A stretch of DNA of 64,000 bases from Melitaea cinxia. Lineage: Eukaryota; Arthropoda; Insecta; Lepidoptera; Nymphalidae. Positions within the stretch are counted from its first letter, which is position 1. Each line of letters begins with the position of its first letter. Made by a program: the position numbers and the translations under genes. Below the pieces are notes generated by a model that was not told where the DNA came from, did not search any database, and was given only the letters and a program-made list of their open reading frames with translations. Positions 1 through 10,461 of the stretch are shown piece by piece. Where the stretch lies: contig NC_059399.1 in assembly GCF_905220565.1 (NCBI RefSeq), positions 6,851,501-6,915,500 on the forward strand. The letters are read 5' to 3'.

Positions 1-56
1 CCACGTTACCATACCGTTGTTAATTTCTTCGTTGGATTCCCCCATATTAGCGGACA

Positions 57-235
57 GAAAAACAAATGAAAAGTGGCGGGAAACTGTTTTTTATTTTTTA
101 ATTTAATTTTTAAAATGCCACCTTGTCAATTTGAGATGGAATCAAAACCAGCCCGTTACTTACAATCTACTGTATACTACCAAAAATATTTTATTGCAAA
201 TTTTTACTAGAAAATACGAAGACTTTTTCCCATCT
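57..235 (-). mobile_element. mariner-family end fragment, non-coding
   Basis: This stretch matches positions about 38775-38935, which lie just outside the start of the decayed mariner transposase on the minus strand there. Shared blocks include the AACAAATGA..GTGGC..GG start, the T-rich run followed by TTTAATTTTTAAAATG, and the ACAAGAAAATACGAA-like end (ACTAGAAAATACGAA here). No transposase codons are present, so it is a leftover element end. The pairing was made by eye and is approximate at both borders. Confidence 0.4.
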
Positions 236-394
236 ATTACTACGTGATCTTTACCGTTATATCTAAATACAAGAAGTATAATTCAAATAGACTTCGTTTT
301 CTTCAAATATGAGATTTTATTGTATTATGTAAAATTATCAATTGAAAAATGAATAATTTTAATTAATCTTAAATATTATAGTAGTCATACTTAC

Positions 395-475
395 TCTCAT
401 GGCTTTGGGGCTTCGAGAATAATCGACTAATTGACATCTGAAGTCGTAGTGGCCCCACCATCCGCTCGCCAGGTA
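395..475 (-). CDS. ELOVL fatty-acid elongase, third coding exon (gene continues beyond left edge)
   Basis: Very-long-chain fatty-acid elongase; the family catalyses the condensation step that adds two carbons from malonyl-CoA to an acyl-CoA in the endoplasmic reticulum membrane. This exon is exactly 27 codons, bounded on the minus strand by a CTAG acceptor and a GTAAGT donor. It encodes YLASGWWGHYDFRCQ followed by LVDYSRSPKAMR, which matches the conserved ELOVL segment before the catalytic HxxHH box. Phase 0 joins it to the exon at 8890-9080, giving FYE-YLASGW. Most family members have proline where this copy has Leu, in the CQ(P/L)VDYS motif. The HxxHH box and the remaining membrane helices must lie left of position 1. 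The family call is secure; the subfamily is not. Confidence 0.88.
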
Positions 476-477
476 CT

Positions 478-1077
478 AGACAAAGAATAATTGTTTTCGT
501 TTCAATAATATATAATTAAATAGTAATATAATAAAAATAAAAATATATTAGGGTACTTGGAATTTCTAATTCCCAGGGGGTAAAATAAGAGATAAATGCT
601 TTTATGAAAGTTGTCTTAAAAATAAATGTAAAATATAGATACGAGTAAAAATTATATACGAGTATAAGCAAAAAGAGATTTTAAGGAAAAATGTTGAGAA
701 ACCTTTTTGTAAAAATACTCATTACTACTGCATATTTACCAGGCGTTTATGTAAAAATAAATAAAACTTGAAATGATAAAAAAACTTATAACTAGATATT
801 TATGCATAACTGTTTATAACTAACAAACATAAATTTATGCTTATTTATAATTTACTCATTTACTTCTACAATAACTGTATTAAATACTGGAAACGATGTC
901 TGAAATATTTAGGACAAGTACCAACGCCCAAACCACGGGTACAAGAATTTGGCCAATATACAAGTCTCGAGTTGGAGTCAACACCGAAGTGTTTACCCCT
1001 TTTATAATTATCTACTTATATAATATACCCCTTCTTACACAAAACTAGATGTGTTTGTATGTGTGTTGTAATTTAAA
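478..1077. other. AT-rich intron sequence
   Basis: This is intron of the minus-strand elongase gene. It is AT-rich with no coding pattern, no tRNA-like boxes and no clear repeat that I can match elsewhere in the window. Confidence 0.5.
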
Positions 1078-1262
1078 AACAAAGTTATCGTTCAGTTCGC
1101 AGAGTTATAAAATAAATAAATTTCTACAATAAAACTAGCCTAAATTACAACAGCTATCTGCCAGTGATAGTCCCGTCAAAATCTGTTGAGCCGTCTCTGA
1201 GATTAGCCGAAACAAACAGATAGACGGACAGACAAATATTGTAAAAAATGTAATTTTGGTTG
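1078..1262 (+). repeat. interspersed repeat family A (retroelement 3'-end type)
   Basis: This is one of three copies in the window of a lepidopteran repeat (also 37999-38205 on plus and 34135-34290 on minus). Shared landmarks are GTTATxGTTCAGTTCGCAGAG, TTATAAAATAA, AGTCCCGT..AAA, GAGATTAGCCG.AACA and a run of AGACGGACAGACA. The order of blocks is the same in all copies. It is probably the 3' tail of a LINE or a SINE that borrows one; the source element is not identified. Confidence 0.6.
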
Positions 1263-1284
1263 GTACCGTGTATAATCCATTCAT

Positions 1285-1672
1285 AATTCATCATCATTGG
1301 CCTTAGTCCGTCTATTGCAGACGATTTAGACAGTGTCCGACAGACACTGTGTTGCCTAGGACACTCTTCAGGAAAACGTAGAGTTGCTTAAGCTCTGCGG
1401 CACCCTCTCGACCTTACTGGCTAGGCCCACAGGAACGACGAATTGATAAGTGTGGAGCCAGTTCGGCTACAGGAGTGTTTCGCATTTTAGAGCTATGCCA
1501 CGAATGTTTGACGGAAACCCCATTCCGGGATTCAAGTAAAGTTTTCCTTCTCCAGGACCCTGATGATTTTGAGCCAGGTTTATCCCTCGGTCGTCTTTTA
1601 CGACCCCCACGGGAAGAAAGGGGGTGGTGCTATTCTACTCGGCTGACACCACACGGCACATACATCATCCAT
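1285..1672 (+). repeat. interspersed repeat family B, diverged copy
   Basis: The right end (from about 1588) reads CCTCGGTCGTCTTTTACGAC, then CCCACGGGAAGAAAGGGGGTGG, CTATTCTA and CACACGGCAC. This parallels 36995-37075, where a better copy has TTAGTCGCCTCTTACGA, CCCACGAGAAGAGATGGGGTGG and GCCACACAGC. The left part is less clearly related. The 66-codon reading frame inside it shows no protein resemblance. Confidence 0.45.
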
Positions 1673-1679
1673 TAGCATT

Positions 1680-2299
1680 TAGTAAAAAGCGGTTATTTTA
1701 ATATTACAGACACTCCAATTTTATTAATTTGTATACAGTATAGATGTATAGATAGGAAGACAAAATTTGTCATATTTGATACTATAATACTGTAGTCTGA
1801 AAAAATGTATTATTTCTGTCACTTTCTTGCGAGAAATATAATTTACACTTTTTTACTTCTTGAAAAACAGCACATTTATGGAAAGCTACAAACAATAGTG
1901 TGTATATAATTATGATGTTGTAAGAATTTGTTATCTGGGTCAATAAACTTTTTGCAATTGTAACAGTTAACTACATATATTTTGATAAATAAAAAATATG
2001 ATATAGACGTAATCACAATACCGCATAAAAATACTTTTATCAACGCTAGAAATATCTAACTGTACCGTTTTGTTCATTGACATACGAGCATAAATTTTGT
2101 TTTTTAACTGCGTTTATCTTTATGCGTTTGTTGATGGGCCCGGACTCATACTTATGAATTATGAAATAAGGGTCATGGATTTGAAAACATCACTGGTAAT
2201 TTAATCGATCTGTCTAACTGTTGTCTGCCTGTAAATCTTATTTTATTTATCTTTAAAAAATTTATTACACAAAAAAAGACGCAATTTAGAACTATTACA
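1680..2299. other. AT-rich intron sequence
   Basis: Elongase intron. I see no gene, RNA or recognisable mobile element here. Confidence 0.4.
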
Positions 2300-2304
2300 A
2301 ATAA

Positions 2305-2392
2305 ATAAATATGCAAAGGCGGCCTTATCGCTTATAGAGAAATCTCTTTTAGGCAAACTTTATTGATAATTGTTGTCAAATACATTGAAATA
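2305..2392 (+). repeat. interspersed repeat family C fragment
   Basis: The block GGCGGCCTTATCGCT..AGAGAAATCTCTT..AGGCAA recurs in reverse complement at 29755-29832 (CTGCCCAAAGGTTACCTGGAAG, GCGATAAGGCCGCC). I know this block as a common tail motif of lepidopteran non-LTR elements. Only a short piece is left. Confidence 0.5.
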
Positions 2393-2446
2393 CTAATATA
2401 TAAATGAGAAAGGAGAATGTATGTAGGCTTCTTTATATATTTACTA

Positions 2447-3968
2447 GCTGTGCCCGCGGCTTCGCCCGCGTTGAAATCAGTGTTTCACAAAGTTTTACCG
2501 GCAAACTTCCAATGAAACTTTCATCAAAATCGGCTTAGTCATTCCGTAAACCTTCCTCTTGAAGCACTCTCTCCATTGGCGAAACCGCATGAAAATCCGT
2601 TCAGTAGATTTTGAGGGAATCGGCCACATACACTTTTGGGGACTTTGTTTTATAATACACTAACTGTTGCCTGTGACTACGTTCGCGTGGTTATGAAGAT
2701 ATGCATTGCTATTAAGATGTTTAACGCAAACTATTTTTTTATTTCAGTCACTTGAAATGCTTATCACACTGAGTAACTTTTTAAAAGGTACAATTTAATA
2801 TAATTTAATAGTTATTTTTATAAAACCTCTCTATACACCACATTTTTAGCTTTATTTTCAGGCTGCAGTATAAATAACCTATCCGGCGAACTTCTAGCTG
2901 CTATTTATGTTTCGTACAAACTATCAACCCCAATTAAACCCTCTTAGCGGTGGAATATCGCAAAATCCGTTCTTAGCGGATGTCTACTTACTATAATCTA
3001 CCTCCCTACCAAATTTCATCTTTGTCCATCCTGGATGGACTAAAAACCGCTGGATGGTCCCAGCGGTTTTTGAGTTCTCGTGATGAGTGAGTCAGTGACC
3101 TTTCTCTTTTATATATTTCGTGATCAGTGAGTCAACCTACGATCCCCCGTTTTAACCCCAAAAAGGAATTGATTTCTAAAGATAGATTATTTGGACACCT
3201 TTTCACCATCTATAGAGCAGATATTTTAAATTTCAAGTCTCTTACTCAAAAACATAGGACTTTCATATAAACTTCCAACCCCCGTTTTATCCCCTTAAGG
3301 GTCAAGTTTCGTAAAAGCCGGTTTTAACAGATGTTTACACCCTATAACGAACCTACCTAGCAAACTTCAAATTTGTGGCTATTATAGTTTCGGAGATGTC
3401 GTGATGAATGAGTCAATGTACCATCCCCCGTTTTAACCCCAAAAGGGAGTTGATTTCTAAAGACACGTTATTTGGACACTTCCTCACCATCTATGGAGCA
3501 CACATTTTAAATTTCAAGTCGTTTACTTCAAAAACATAGGACTTTCATACAAACTTCCAACCCCCGTTTTACCCCTCTAGGGGTCGAATTTCGTAAAACC
3601 CGTTCTTAGCGGATGTTTACATTCTATAAGGAGCCTTCCTGCCAAATTTTAAGTTTGTAGGTGTTATAGTTTCGGAGATTTCGTGATGAGTGAGTCAACC
3701 TACCATCCCCCGATTCAACCCCAAAAGGGAGTTGATTTCTAAAGATACATTATTTGGATACCTCTTCACCATCTATAGAGTATACATTTTAAATTTCAAG
3801 TAGCTTACTTCAAAAACATAGGACTTTCATACAAACTTCCAACCCCCGTTTTACTCCCTTAGGGGTCGAGTTTCGTAAAAGGAGCTATAAGGAGCCTACC
3901 TGCCAAATTTTAAGTTTGTAGGTGTTATAGTTTTGGAGATTTCGTGATGAGTGACCTTTCGCTTTTAT
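2447..3968 (+). repeat. composite repeat, copy 1: unique head plus about 281-bp tandem units
   Basis: The copy opens with CTAGCTGTGCCCGCGGCTTC and a roughly 230-bp head, then a module with AACTATCAACCCCAATTAAA at about 2922, then tandem units. Each unit carries CTTCCAACCCCCGTTTTA, AGCGGATGT, TTTCGGAGAT, GTGATGAGTGAGTCAAC, CATCCCCCG and GTTGATTTCTAAAGA. The CTTCCAACCCCC landmark falls near 3270, 3553 and 3834, giving a period of 281-283 bp. The last unit is shortened and ends GTGACCTTTCGCTTTTATATA. It is non-coding and lies in the elongase intron. It resembles a widespread lepidopteran repeat whose class I cannot name. Confidence 0.75.
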
Positions 3969-5875
3969 ATATACTAGCTGTGCCCGCGGCTTCGCCCGCG
4001 TTGAAATTAGTTTGTTACAAAGTTTTCCCGGCAAACTTCCAGTGAAACTCATCAAAATCGGCTTAGCCATTCCGTAAACCTTCCTCTTGAAGACCTCTCT
4101 CCATTGGTGAAACCGCATGAAAATCCGTTCCGTAGATTTTGAGGAAATCGATCACATACACTTTTGGGGACTTTGTTTTATAATACACTAACAGACTGTC
4201 GCCCGCGACTACGTGCGTGTGAAGCGCGCGTCGCGTTTAACAAAATGGTTCGTTGAATTCGTCAGAATTGTGGTATGAAATTATGTAGTAATAATATAGT
4301 ATTGTAGTGTAAATATGTTTAAATATACTGCATGCAATTTAGTTTTTAACATGGTTCTACGTAACTATATGCCACAGAATAGCGTAACGCACGCTCCTCC
4401 GTGACTCCGTGAAGACAGGTGTAAATAAAAAGTATTGTAGTAACGTAAAGGTTAGATATTGTAAAAAATATATTTTTTTGGTACTACTTATAAGTGATCA
4501 ATATAAATGTTTCTTGAACACGTAGGGCTGCAACGCGGTTATTTTGCTTTAAACCGACCCAGCTGTATAAGTTTCATACAAACTATCAACCCCAATTAAA
4601 CCCCCTTAGCGGTGGAATATCGCAAAATCCGTTCTTAGCGGACGTCTAATAATTATAATCTACCTCCCTGCCAAATTTCATCTTTGTCCATCCTGGATGA
4701 ATGGACCATCCAGCAGTTTTTGAGTTCTCGTGATGAGTGAGTCAGTGATCTTTCTCTTTTATATATATAGATTACGATGCATTATATGAACACCTTCGCA
4801 CCATGTATAGAGCATACATTTTAAATTTCAAATCTCTTACTTCAAAAACATAGGACTTTCATACAAAGTTCCAACCCCCGTTTTACCCCTTTGAGGGTCG
4901 AGTTACGTTAAATCAGTTCTTAGCATAAGACTACGCTTTATATGGAACCTACCTGCCAAATGTCAAATTTGTAGCTGTTATAGTTTCGGAGATTTCGTGA
5001 TGAGTGGGTCAACCTACCATCCCCCGTTTTAACTCCAAAAGGAAGTTGATTTCTAAAGATACATTATTTGGACACCTTCTCACCATCTATAGAGCATACA
5101 TTTTAAATTTCAAGTCTCTTACTTCAAAAATATAGGACTTTCATACAAACTTCCAACCCCCGTTTTATCCCCTTAGGAATCGAATTTCATAAAATCCGTT
5201 CTTAGCAGATGTCTACGACCTATAAGGAGCCTATCTGCCAAATTTCAAGTTTTAATTGTTATATTTTCGGAGATTTCGTGCTGAGTGAGTCAACCTACCA
5301 TCCCCCGTTTTAACCCCAAAAGGGAGTTGATTTCTAAAGATACATTATTTGGATACCTCTTCACCATCTATAGAGTATACATTTTAAATTTCAAGTAGCT
5401 TACTTCAAAAACATGGGACTCTCATACAAACTTCCAACCCCCGTTTACCCCCTTAGGGGTCGAGTTTCGTAAAATCCATGCTTAGCGGATGTCTACGTCC
5501 TATAAGGAGCCTACCTGCTAAATTTCAAGTTTGTAAGTATTATATTTTCGGAGATTTCGTGATTATTGAGTCAACGTAACATCCCCCGTTTTAACCCCAA
5601 AAGGGAGTTGATTTCTAAAGATACATTATTTAGACACCTTGTTACCATCTATAGAGCATACATTTTAAATTTCAAGTATCTTACTTCAAAAACATGAGAC
5701 TCTCATACAAACTTCCAACCCCCATTTTACCCCCTTAGGGGTTGAGTTTCTTAAAATCCGTTCTTAGCGGATGTCTACGTCCTATAAGGAGCCTACCTGC
5801 CAAATTTCAAGTTTGTAGGTGTTATAGTTTCGGAGATTTCGTGATGAATGACCTTTCGCGTTTATATATATTATA
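3969..5875 (+). repeat. composite repeat, copy 2, directly following copy 1
   Basis: The same head restarts at 3971 immediately after copy 1 ends, with the same order of blocks. The head runs about 3971-4200, the AACTATCAACCCCAATTAAA module is near 4580, and tandem units have CTTCCAACCCCC-type landmarks near 4866, 5148, 5426 and 5708 (period 278-282 bp). It ends GTGATGAATGACCTTTCGCG then TTTATATATA at 5870. It has one more unit than copy 1 and about 200-350 bp of extra sequence between head and module. The array looks like a tandem duplication of a whole element whose inner units also expand and contract. Confidence 0.75.
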
Positions 5876-6690
5876 GATATAGATTATAGATAGATTATAG
5901 ATTAAAGAAAGCTTTATAATTATATAACAGGGTAGGTTTACACACCAAAATTCCATTTTTTTCTAAAAATATCTATTTAAAGACTTACAAAAACTATTAA
6001 TTAGTCCTCTCCGTGAGTTTTAGTGTAAAAAATCCGTTCATAAATATTGTGGTAATTTTATATCACTTCCTGCTTTAATGTGTTGTCAGATTAAAAATAT
6101 ACTACAGAAACAACAACAACCGCAATAAAATTCTCGTACCTCATAATAAGGAAATACATCTTACCACATTTACTTTAGAATCGTAATATTTTAACTTAAC
6201 TAGCTTGACTTCAACGTCCTTTAAATATTTTTCCTATTGTTACATTTAAATGATACGACAGATGTTTTTTTATTTATTTAAAGTTATTGAATTTTTAAAT
6301 ATAAAAAGTTTAACATTAATTACCGATTAATAAATGTTAAGCTCATGTGGTAATGACAAACAAATAAATTTTATAGTAATATAATATCATAATCAAAAAG
6401 TATTCACAGACATTTCTTCTCTATTTGAAATTGCCGTTTCGTAGTACAGATTATTTCAAAACTAAAAAAAAAATTGGTTAGAACTCGAATTTCAAATTAT
6501 TTTTACATCTTTCATGTTCGGTAAGTAGCTTCTTATTACCTCCAAATGGGGCTTGTAGGTGACTAATTAGCGCTCTAGGGTAATAATGTAGCTAGAAAAG
6601 CCCTAGGGCGGTAAGTAATTAAAAAAAAAACACTTCTCTTTCAAAAAGTTCGCGTACATCTAACCACCATACTGGCAATAGACATCATGC
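5876..6690. other. AT-rich intron sequence
   Basis: Elongase intron, AT-rich. I see no coding or repeat signature beyond short A and T runs. Confidence 0.4.
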
Positions 6691-6736
6691 ATTCAGCCCA
6701 ATGACCAAAGAGGTCGCTTTGCTAAGGTACTACCCG

Positions 6737-7582
6737 TTATTGGTTTACTCGCTTTCGTTCCGGAAATTTTGACCTTAGAAATGAACCACGTGGTCGGCTG
6801 AAAATGTTGATCGACAATGACGAATTGAGGAGGCTGATGTTTCTAAAACTACAGCCGAATCGACAGTAGCTTTCGAAGTTAACACTAAAATAATATTGGT
6901 CCATTTGCGTCAAATTGGCAAGGTAAAGAAGCTCGATGAGTGTCTCACGAATTGAATGAACGCCAGCGCGAAATACGCATCGAGGCGTGTCTTGCACTGC
7001 TCAACAGACACACAAACGAAGGCATATTGAATCGAATTGTTACTTGTGACGAAAAATGGAGTCTATTCCACGATCCTGGTTCAGTACCTTAACAATGCCC
7101 TAAACGAAAAATGACTCCTAAGAAAGTGATGGTAACTGTTTGGTGGTCTAGCCCCGGTGTAATTCATCACAGCTTCTTACCAAACGGCATGAGCATTACT
7201 GTAGATGTGTACTGTGAAGAACTAAACACAATAATGGGGAAGCTCGCATGTCTCCAACCAGCTTTGTTCAATCGCTCGGCTCCGCTGCTCCTGCACGACA
7301 ACGCGCGACCTTATACTGCACAACAGACGGTCTCCAAGTTACAAGAGCTGGCGTTGGAAGTTCTCCGTCACTGCCGTACTCACCAGATCTTGCCCTTACA
7401 GACTTCCACTTTTTTCAGAATTTGAATAACTTTTGGCGGGAAAAATTCAATACCTGAGAGGCAGTACAAAATGCCTTTGAAGAGTTTATTGCCTCCTGTC
7501 CAGCAGTTTTTCAAGAAAGGCATCAATAAGTTACCACTACGTTGGCAAAAATGCATTGATTCCATGGGTAAATTACTTTGAA
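6737..7582 (+). pseudogene. mariner transposase remnant (cecropia/Hsmar1-like)
   Basis: Decayed DDD/E-type mariner transposase on plus. The first catalytic Asp lies in TCDEKW at about 7042-7059. An in-frame stop follows near 7090, then KKVMVTVWWS at 7120-7149 and the second catalytic Asp in LLLHDNARPYTAQQ near 7290-7325. After EVLRH at about 7372 a one-base shift moves the frame, and SPDLALTDFHFFQNLNNF follows at about 7380-7430. A stop then precedes EAVQNAFEEFIASCPA. This block order and the HDNARP / YSPDLAPTD signatures are those of mariners related to the human SETMAR parent. The N-terminal DNA-binding part (before 6900) is scrambled by small shifts. It is dead, inside the elongase intron; terminal repeats were not resolved. 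Confidence 0.85.
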
Positions 7583-7594
7583 TAATAAAAATAA

Positions 7595-8380
7595 AAAATA
7601 TAGAAAAAAAAGCGCGTTAACTTATTTCATCTAAAAAGGCAATTTCATAGGTAAAGACTTATCATAATCACTTACAGTATTAGTTCCAGAGCAAATTTAT
7701 TACCTATACAACCTTTAATACAAATCTTTAATTTTATTTTATAGTAAGTAACGCTCAGTTAATAAGTACCTACGTTGAGTTTTAATCGTTAAAGTTATTA
7801 TTTTACTAGATGTAGTAAAATTAATTTAATTGTTGTGCATAAATCAACCGCACATGTAGAAAAACGCTAATTCGCTATAATATTATCATATTTTTTACGT
7901 AAACATTATAAATGTAAAAACTGGCTTGAATAGGAATTATAATTATATATTTGATTTATTTAGAAAATGTAGTCTTCGTCTTTATACGAATTATATACTA
8001 GTATGATTAAATAGAACGGTTTGAACTTAAATTAATTAAAGGTCGTACCGGAGTAAAAATTAAGTTTAAGAAGCAATTCAAGGTGGATAAGGTTTGGCCG
8101 TTGACCCTTTATAATTATTAAAGTACTTGAGAAATATACGTTTATGAAATATACGTTTTTTATACGTAACATTTTATATTTAAAGTAATTAACATAAAAT
8201 GTGAAAAAATGTTAACTCGATATTGTTTAACTGCTTTAAATATAGTAAGACGATCTATACGATAGGACAATATATACCTGCAATATAAAAATTTACCTTC
8301 TTTTAAATAAGTCTCTTTCTTATTATTTTGAAATTGTTCTTTATAAGCAACACTGTCGGGTAGTGTAGTTAACGCTTCAG
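7595..8380. other. AT-rich intron sequence
   Basis: Elongase intron without any recognisable feature. Confidence 0.4.
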
Positions 8381-8383
8381 TAT

Positions 8384-8706
8384 GTAATATCCCACTGTTG
8401 GACATAGTCCTCTTTGCCCATGTAGGAGAAGGATCACTGCTTAATTCACCACGCTTCTCCAATGCGGGTTGGCGGATATATTCCCTACTATGAGTACCTA
8501 ACGAACGCTATCAGGTGTACATAATAACAACCGGAGCCGACAGCTTAAGGTGCTCTCCGAGGGGCCCACAAGGACTAACGAGCAGAACGGTAATAAATAT
8601 TTGTACAAACACAAATATCCACTCCAAGCGGAAATCGAACAAGCGACCATCGGTGTTTTCGGCCTCGCAGACACAGCAAACGCTCTATTACACCAGAGCG
8701 GTCGTG
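8384..8706 (-). mobile_element. tRNA-derived SINE (Metulj-like family)
   Basis: Read on minus, the copy starts near 8706 with a degenerate tRNA-like head. The B-box equivalent is the reverse complement of AAATCGAACAAGCGACC, near 8632. The body contains CTATCAGGTGTACATAATAACA in plus orientation, and the tail at 8384-8480 has CCCACTGTTGGACATAG..CCTCTT. The same blocks occur at 34736-34948 and 50110-50412, and in looser form at 58368-58705. The tail resembles the 3' end of the RTE fragment near 39060 (CACTGCTGGATAAAGGCCT), consistent with a SINE moved by RTE machinery. The family name is an inference. Confidence 0.65.
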
Positions 8707-8889
8707 TAATTATGTGAATGTTTATATTTTAACTTGATTTATATAACGATGCAGTTTTAGGTTTTATCAATGGACATGTAGCTCTTGATATCAAATCCCT
8801 GGATCTACAGCCACTTGTATCTTCTTTTTACAATAAAAATATTAATTTTTAATTAAATTTAACTAGAAATACATGACTCAAATGTTCAC

Positions 8890-9080
8890 CTCATAGAATA
8901 TCCAAGCACTGAATATAGTTTGCGCCAGGTTATACACGATGAGTACATTTCTCAATTCGAAAGGTTTCCTGTTAGCCATAAGCGCCGGTCCTATTTTCCT
9001 CGCACATATAGCATAACAGACACAAGCAGCTAGTGTCGGCCAGGGCGAAGACATCATCGGCCAATCTTTGACGCGGGGAT
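8890..9080 (-). CDS. ELOVL fatty-acid elongase, second coding exon
   Basis: This 191-nt exon has an ATTGTTACAG acceptor and a GAG|GTGAAC donor on minus. It begins with the last two bases of an Asp codon whose G comes from exon 1. Its 63 full codons read PRVKDWPMMSSPWPTL, a hydrophobic stretch AACVCYAICARKIGPALM, then ANRKPFELRNVLIVYN and LAQTIFSAWIFYE. These are hallmark ELOVL segments: the DPR-DWP-MSSP start of the first membrane helix, the GP-LM-NRKPF-LR loop, and the YN helix before the conserved Trp/Gly region. No stops or shifts are seen. It is separated from exon 3 by 8.4 kb and from exon 1 by 10.9 kb, both filled with repeats. Confidence 0.93.
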
Positions 9081-10460
9081 CTGTAACAATATTAGGTTTT
9101 TAGTATGACAATTACATTTCTGAAAAAAAGTTTTCTTATTATTACAATTTTTGTTAACAGTTTCCACAAATTATATCAAACATTTTTGCAAACAATTGCG
9201 AGTGGTGTAAACATCAATTATATAATCTAGTCCTTTTAAGAATGTGATTGTCATCTGACCTCTAAGACCCTAATTGGGAATGCATAAAACATTATTTAAA
9301 TGATTAACACTTAAGGAAAATTAAGATTAATATCAGATTTTTACGATTAGAATCGTAAATGCTTCAAGTACACGACGATAATTGTTATGTTTCGTTGGAA
9401 ATTTTTTCTTTACGTCAATAAACTTAAAGTTAATATAATTATATGGTCAATGTTTTAAGTGACAAATTTTTAAAAAAACGTGACAACGTTGGGAGCCAAT
9501 GTGGTTAGGACAGTAGAAAATGTTGGTGATTTGCTGTAATCGTTCAACCAATTGAAAACATTTATACACGTTCTAATATTAAAATTAGTTGACAGCAACC
9601 TGACATACAAACGAAACAACTTTAGAAATCAGCAACAAAATATTAAGGTCAGTAGTTCTCACTCAAATTATAAAGATAATTAGCTAATACATGGTATATC
9701 ATACATATCGGAATCAGTCATTAAATATTCGACATAAACTGATAATAAATATCACGTATCTTATAGAAAATATGCTTTATTTCCTTATAGTATTCGGTCG
9801 TTACATAAAGTATAATTTAAAACTATAAATATAATTCAAGGTGTACCTTACATGTAACGAATCGTTGAGCGTATTAATCATCATTTTCATCAGCTTAAAA
9901 GTATTTTTTAAATAAAATAATGGTTAACCTATTAATTTCGTAGGTCACGAAGATAGCAAAGGTAAGCAAGGTTAACGACATTTACGAATACTTGTACCTT
10001 TAAATTGCAAATATTATTCCAAAAATGGTAGAATGATTTTTTTTTTTTTTGGTTAGGATTTGATTATTATAATTGCTATAAATCTTTTGGCAAGTACCTT
10101 GAAACGTTATTGACGATCTCATCTATATAAAACTATCGATCGTTTATTGCATTGTTTGTACATATTCATTAGTTATATACGATATATACGATATTTCGTT
10201 AAAACATGTATATTTTATTTTTTTTGAAAGTCTTATTTAGTAAACAAATATGACGTACTTCCGACCACAGACAATAGAGTAATATTGTAAGCTTAGTAAA
10301 GTAACACAAAGAGCAAATGAATGAACAATATTAATAAACCATAGACGAAAGTATCAAATATTTAACGATAGGTATTATTATATTGCTAAAATTATTGCAA
10401 AACCTGATAATATATTGAATATTTTTGCTAAGAATTAGTAGAGGTACAGAATTACGAATA
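9081..10460. other. AT-rich elongase intron
   Basis: Intron sequence between elongase exon 2 and the LINE insertion. It has no coding signal; a T run and short TA runs occur near 10040 and 10455. Confidence 0.5.
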
Positions 10461-10461
10461 T

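Noticed and set aside
2447..5875. Regular spaced repeats resembling a CRISPR array
   Set aside because: Units are about 281 bp with no spacer pattern, in an animal genome.
8515..8709. 64-codon plus frame
   Set aside because: Antisense reading of the SINE.
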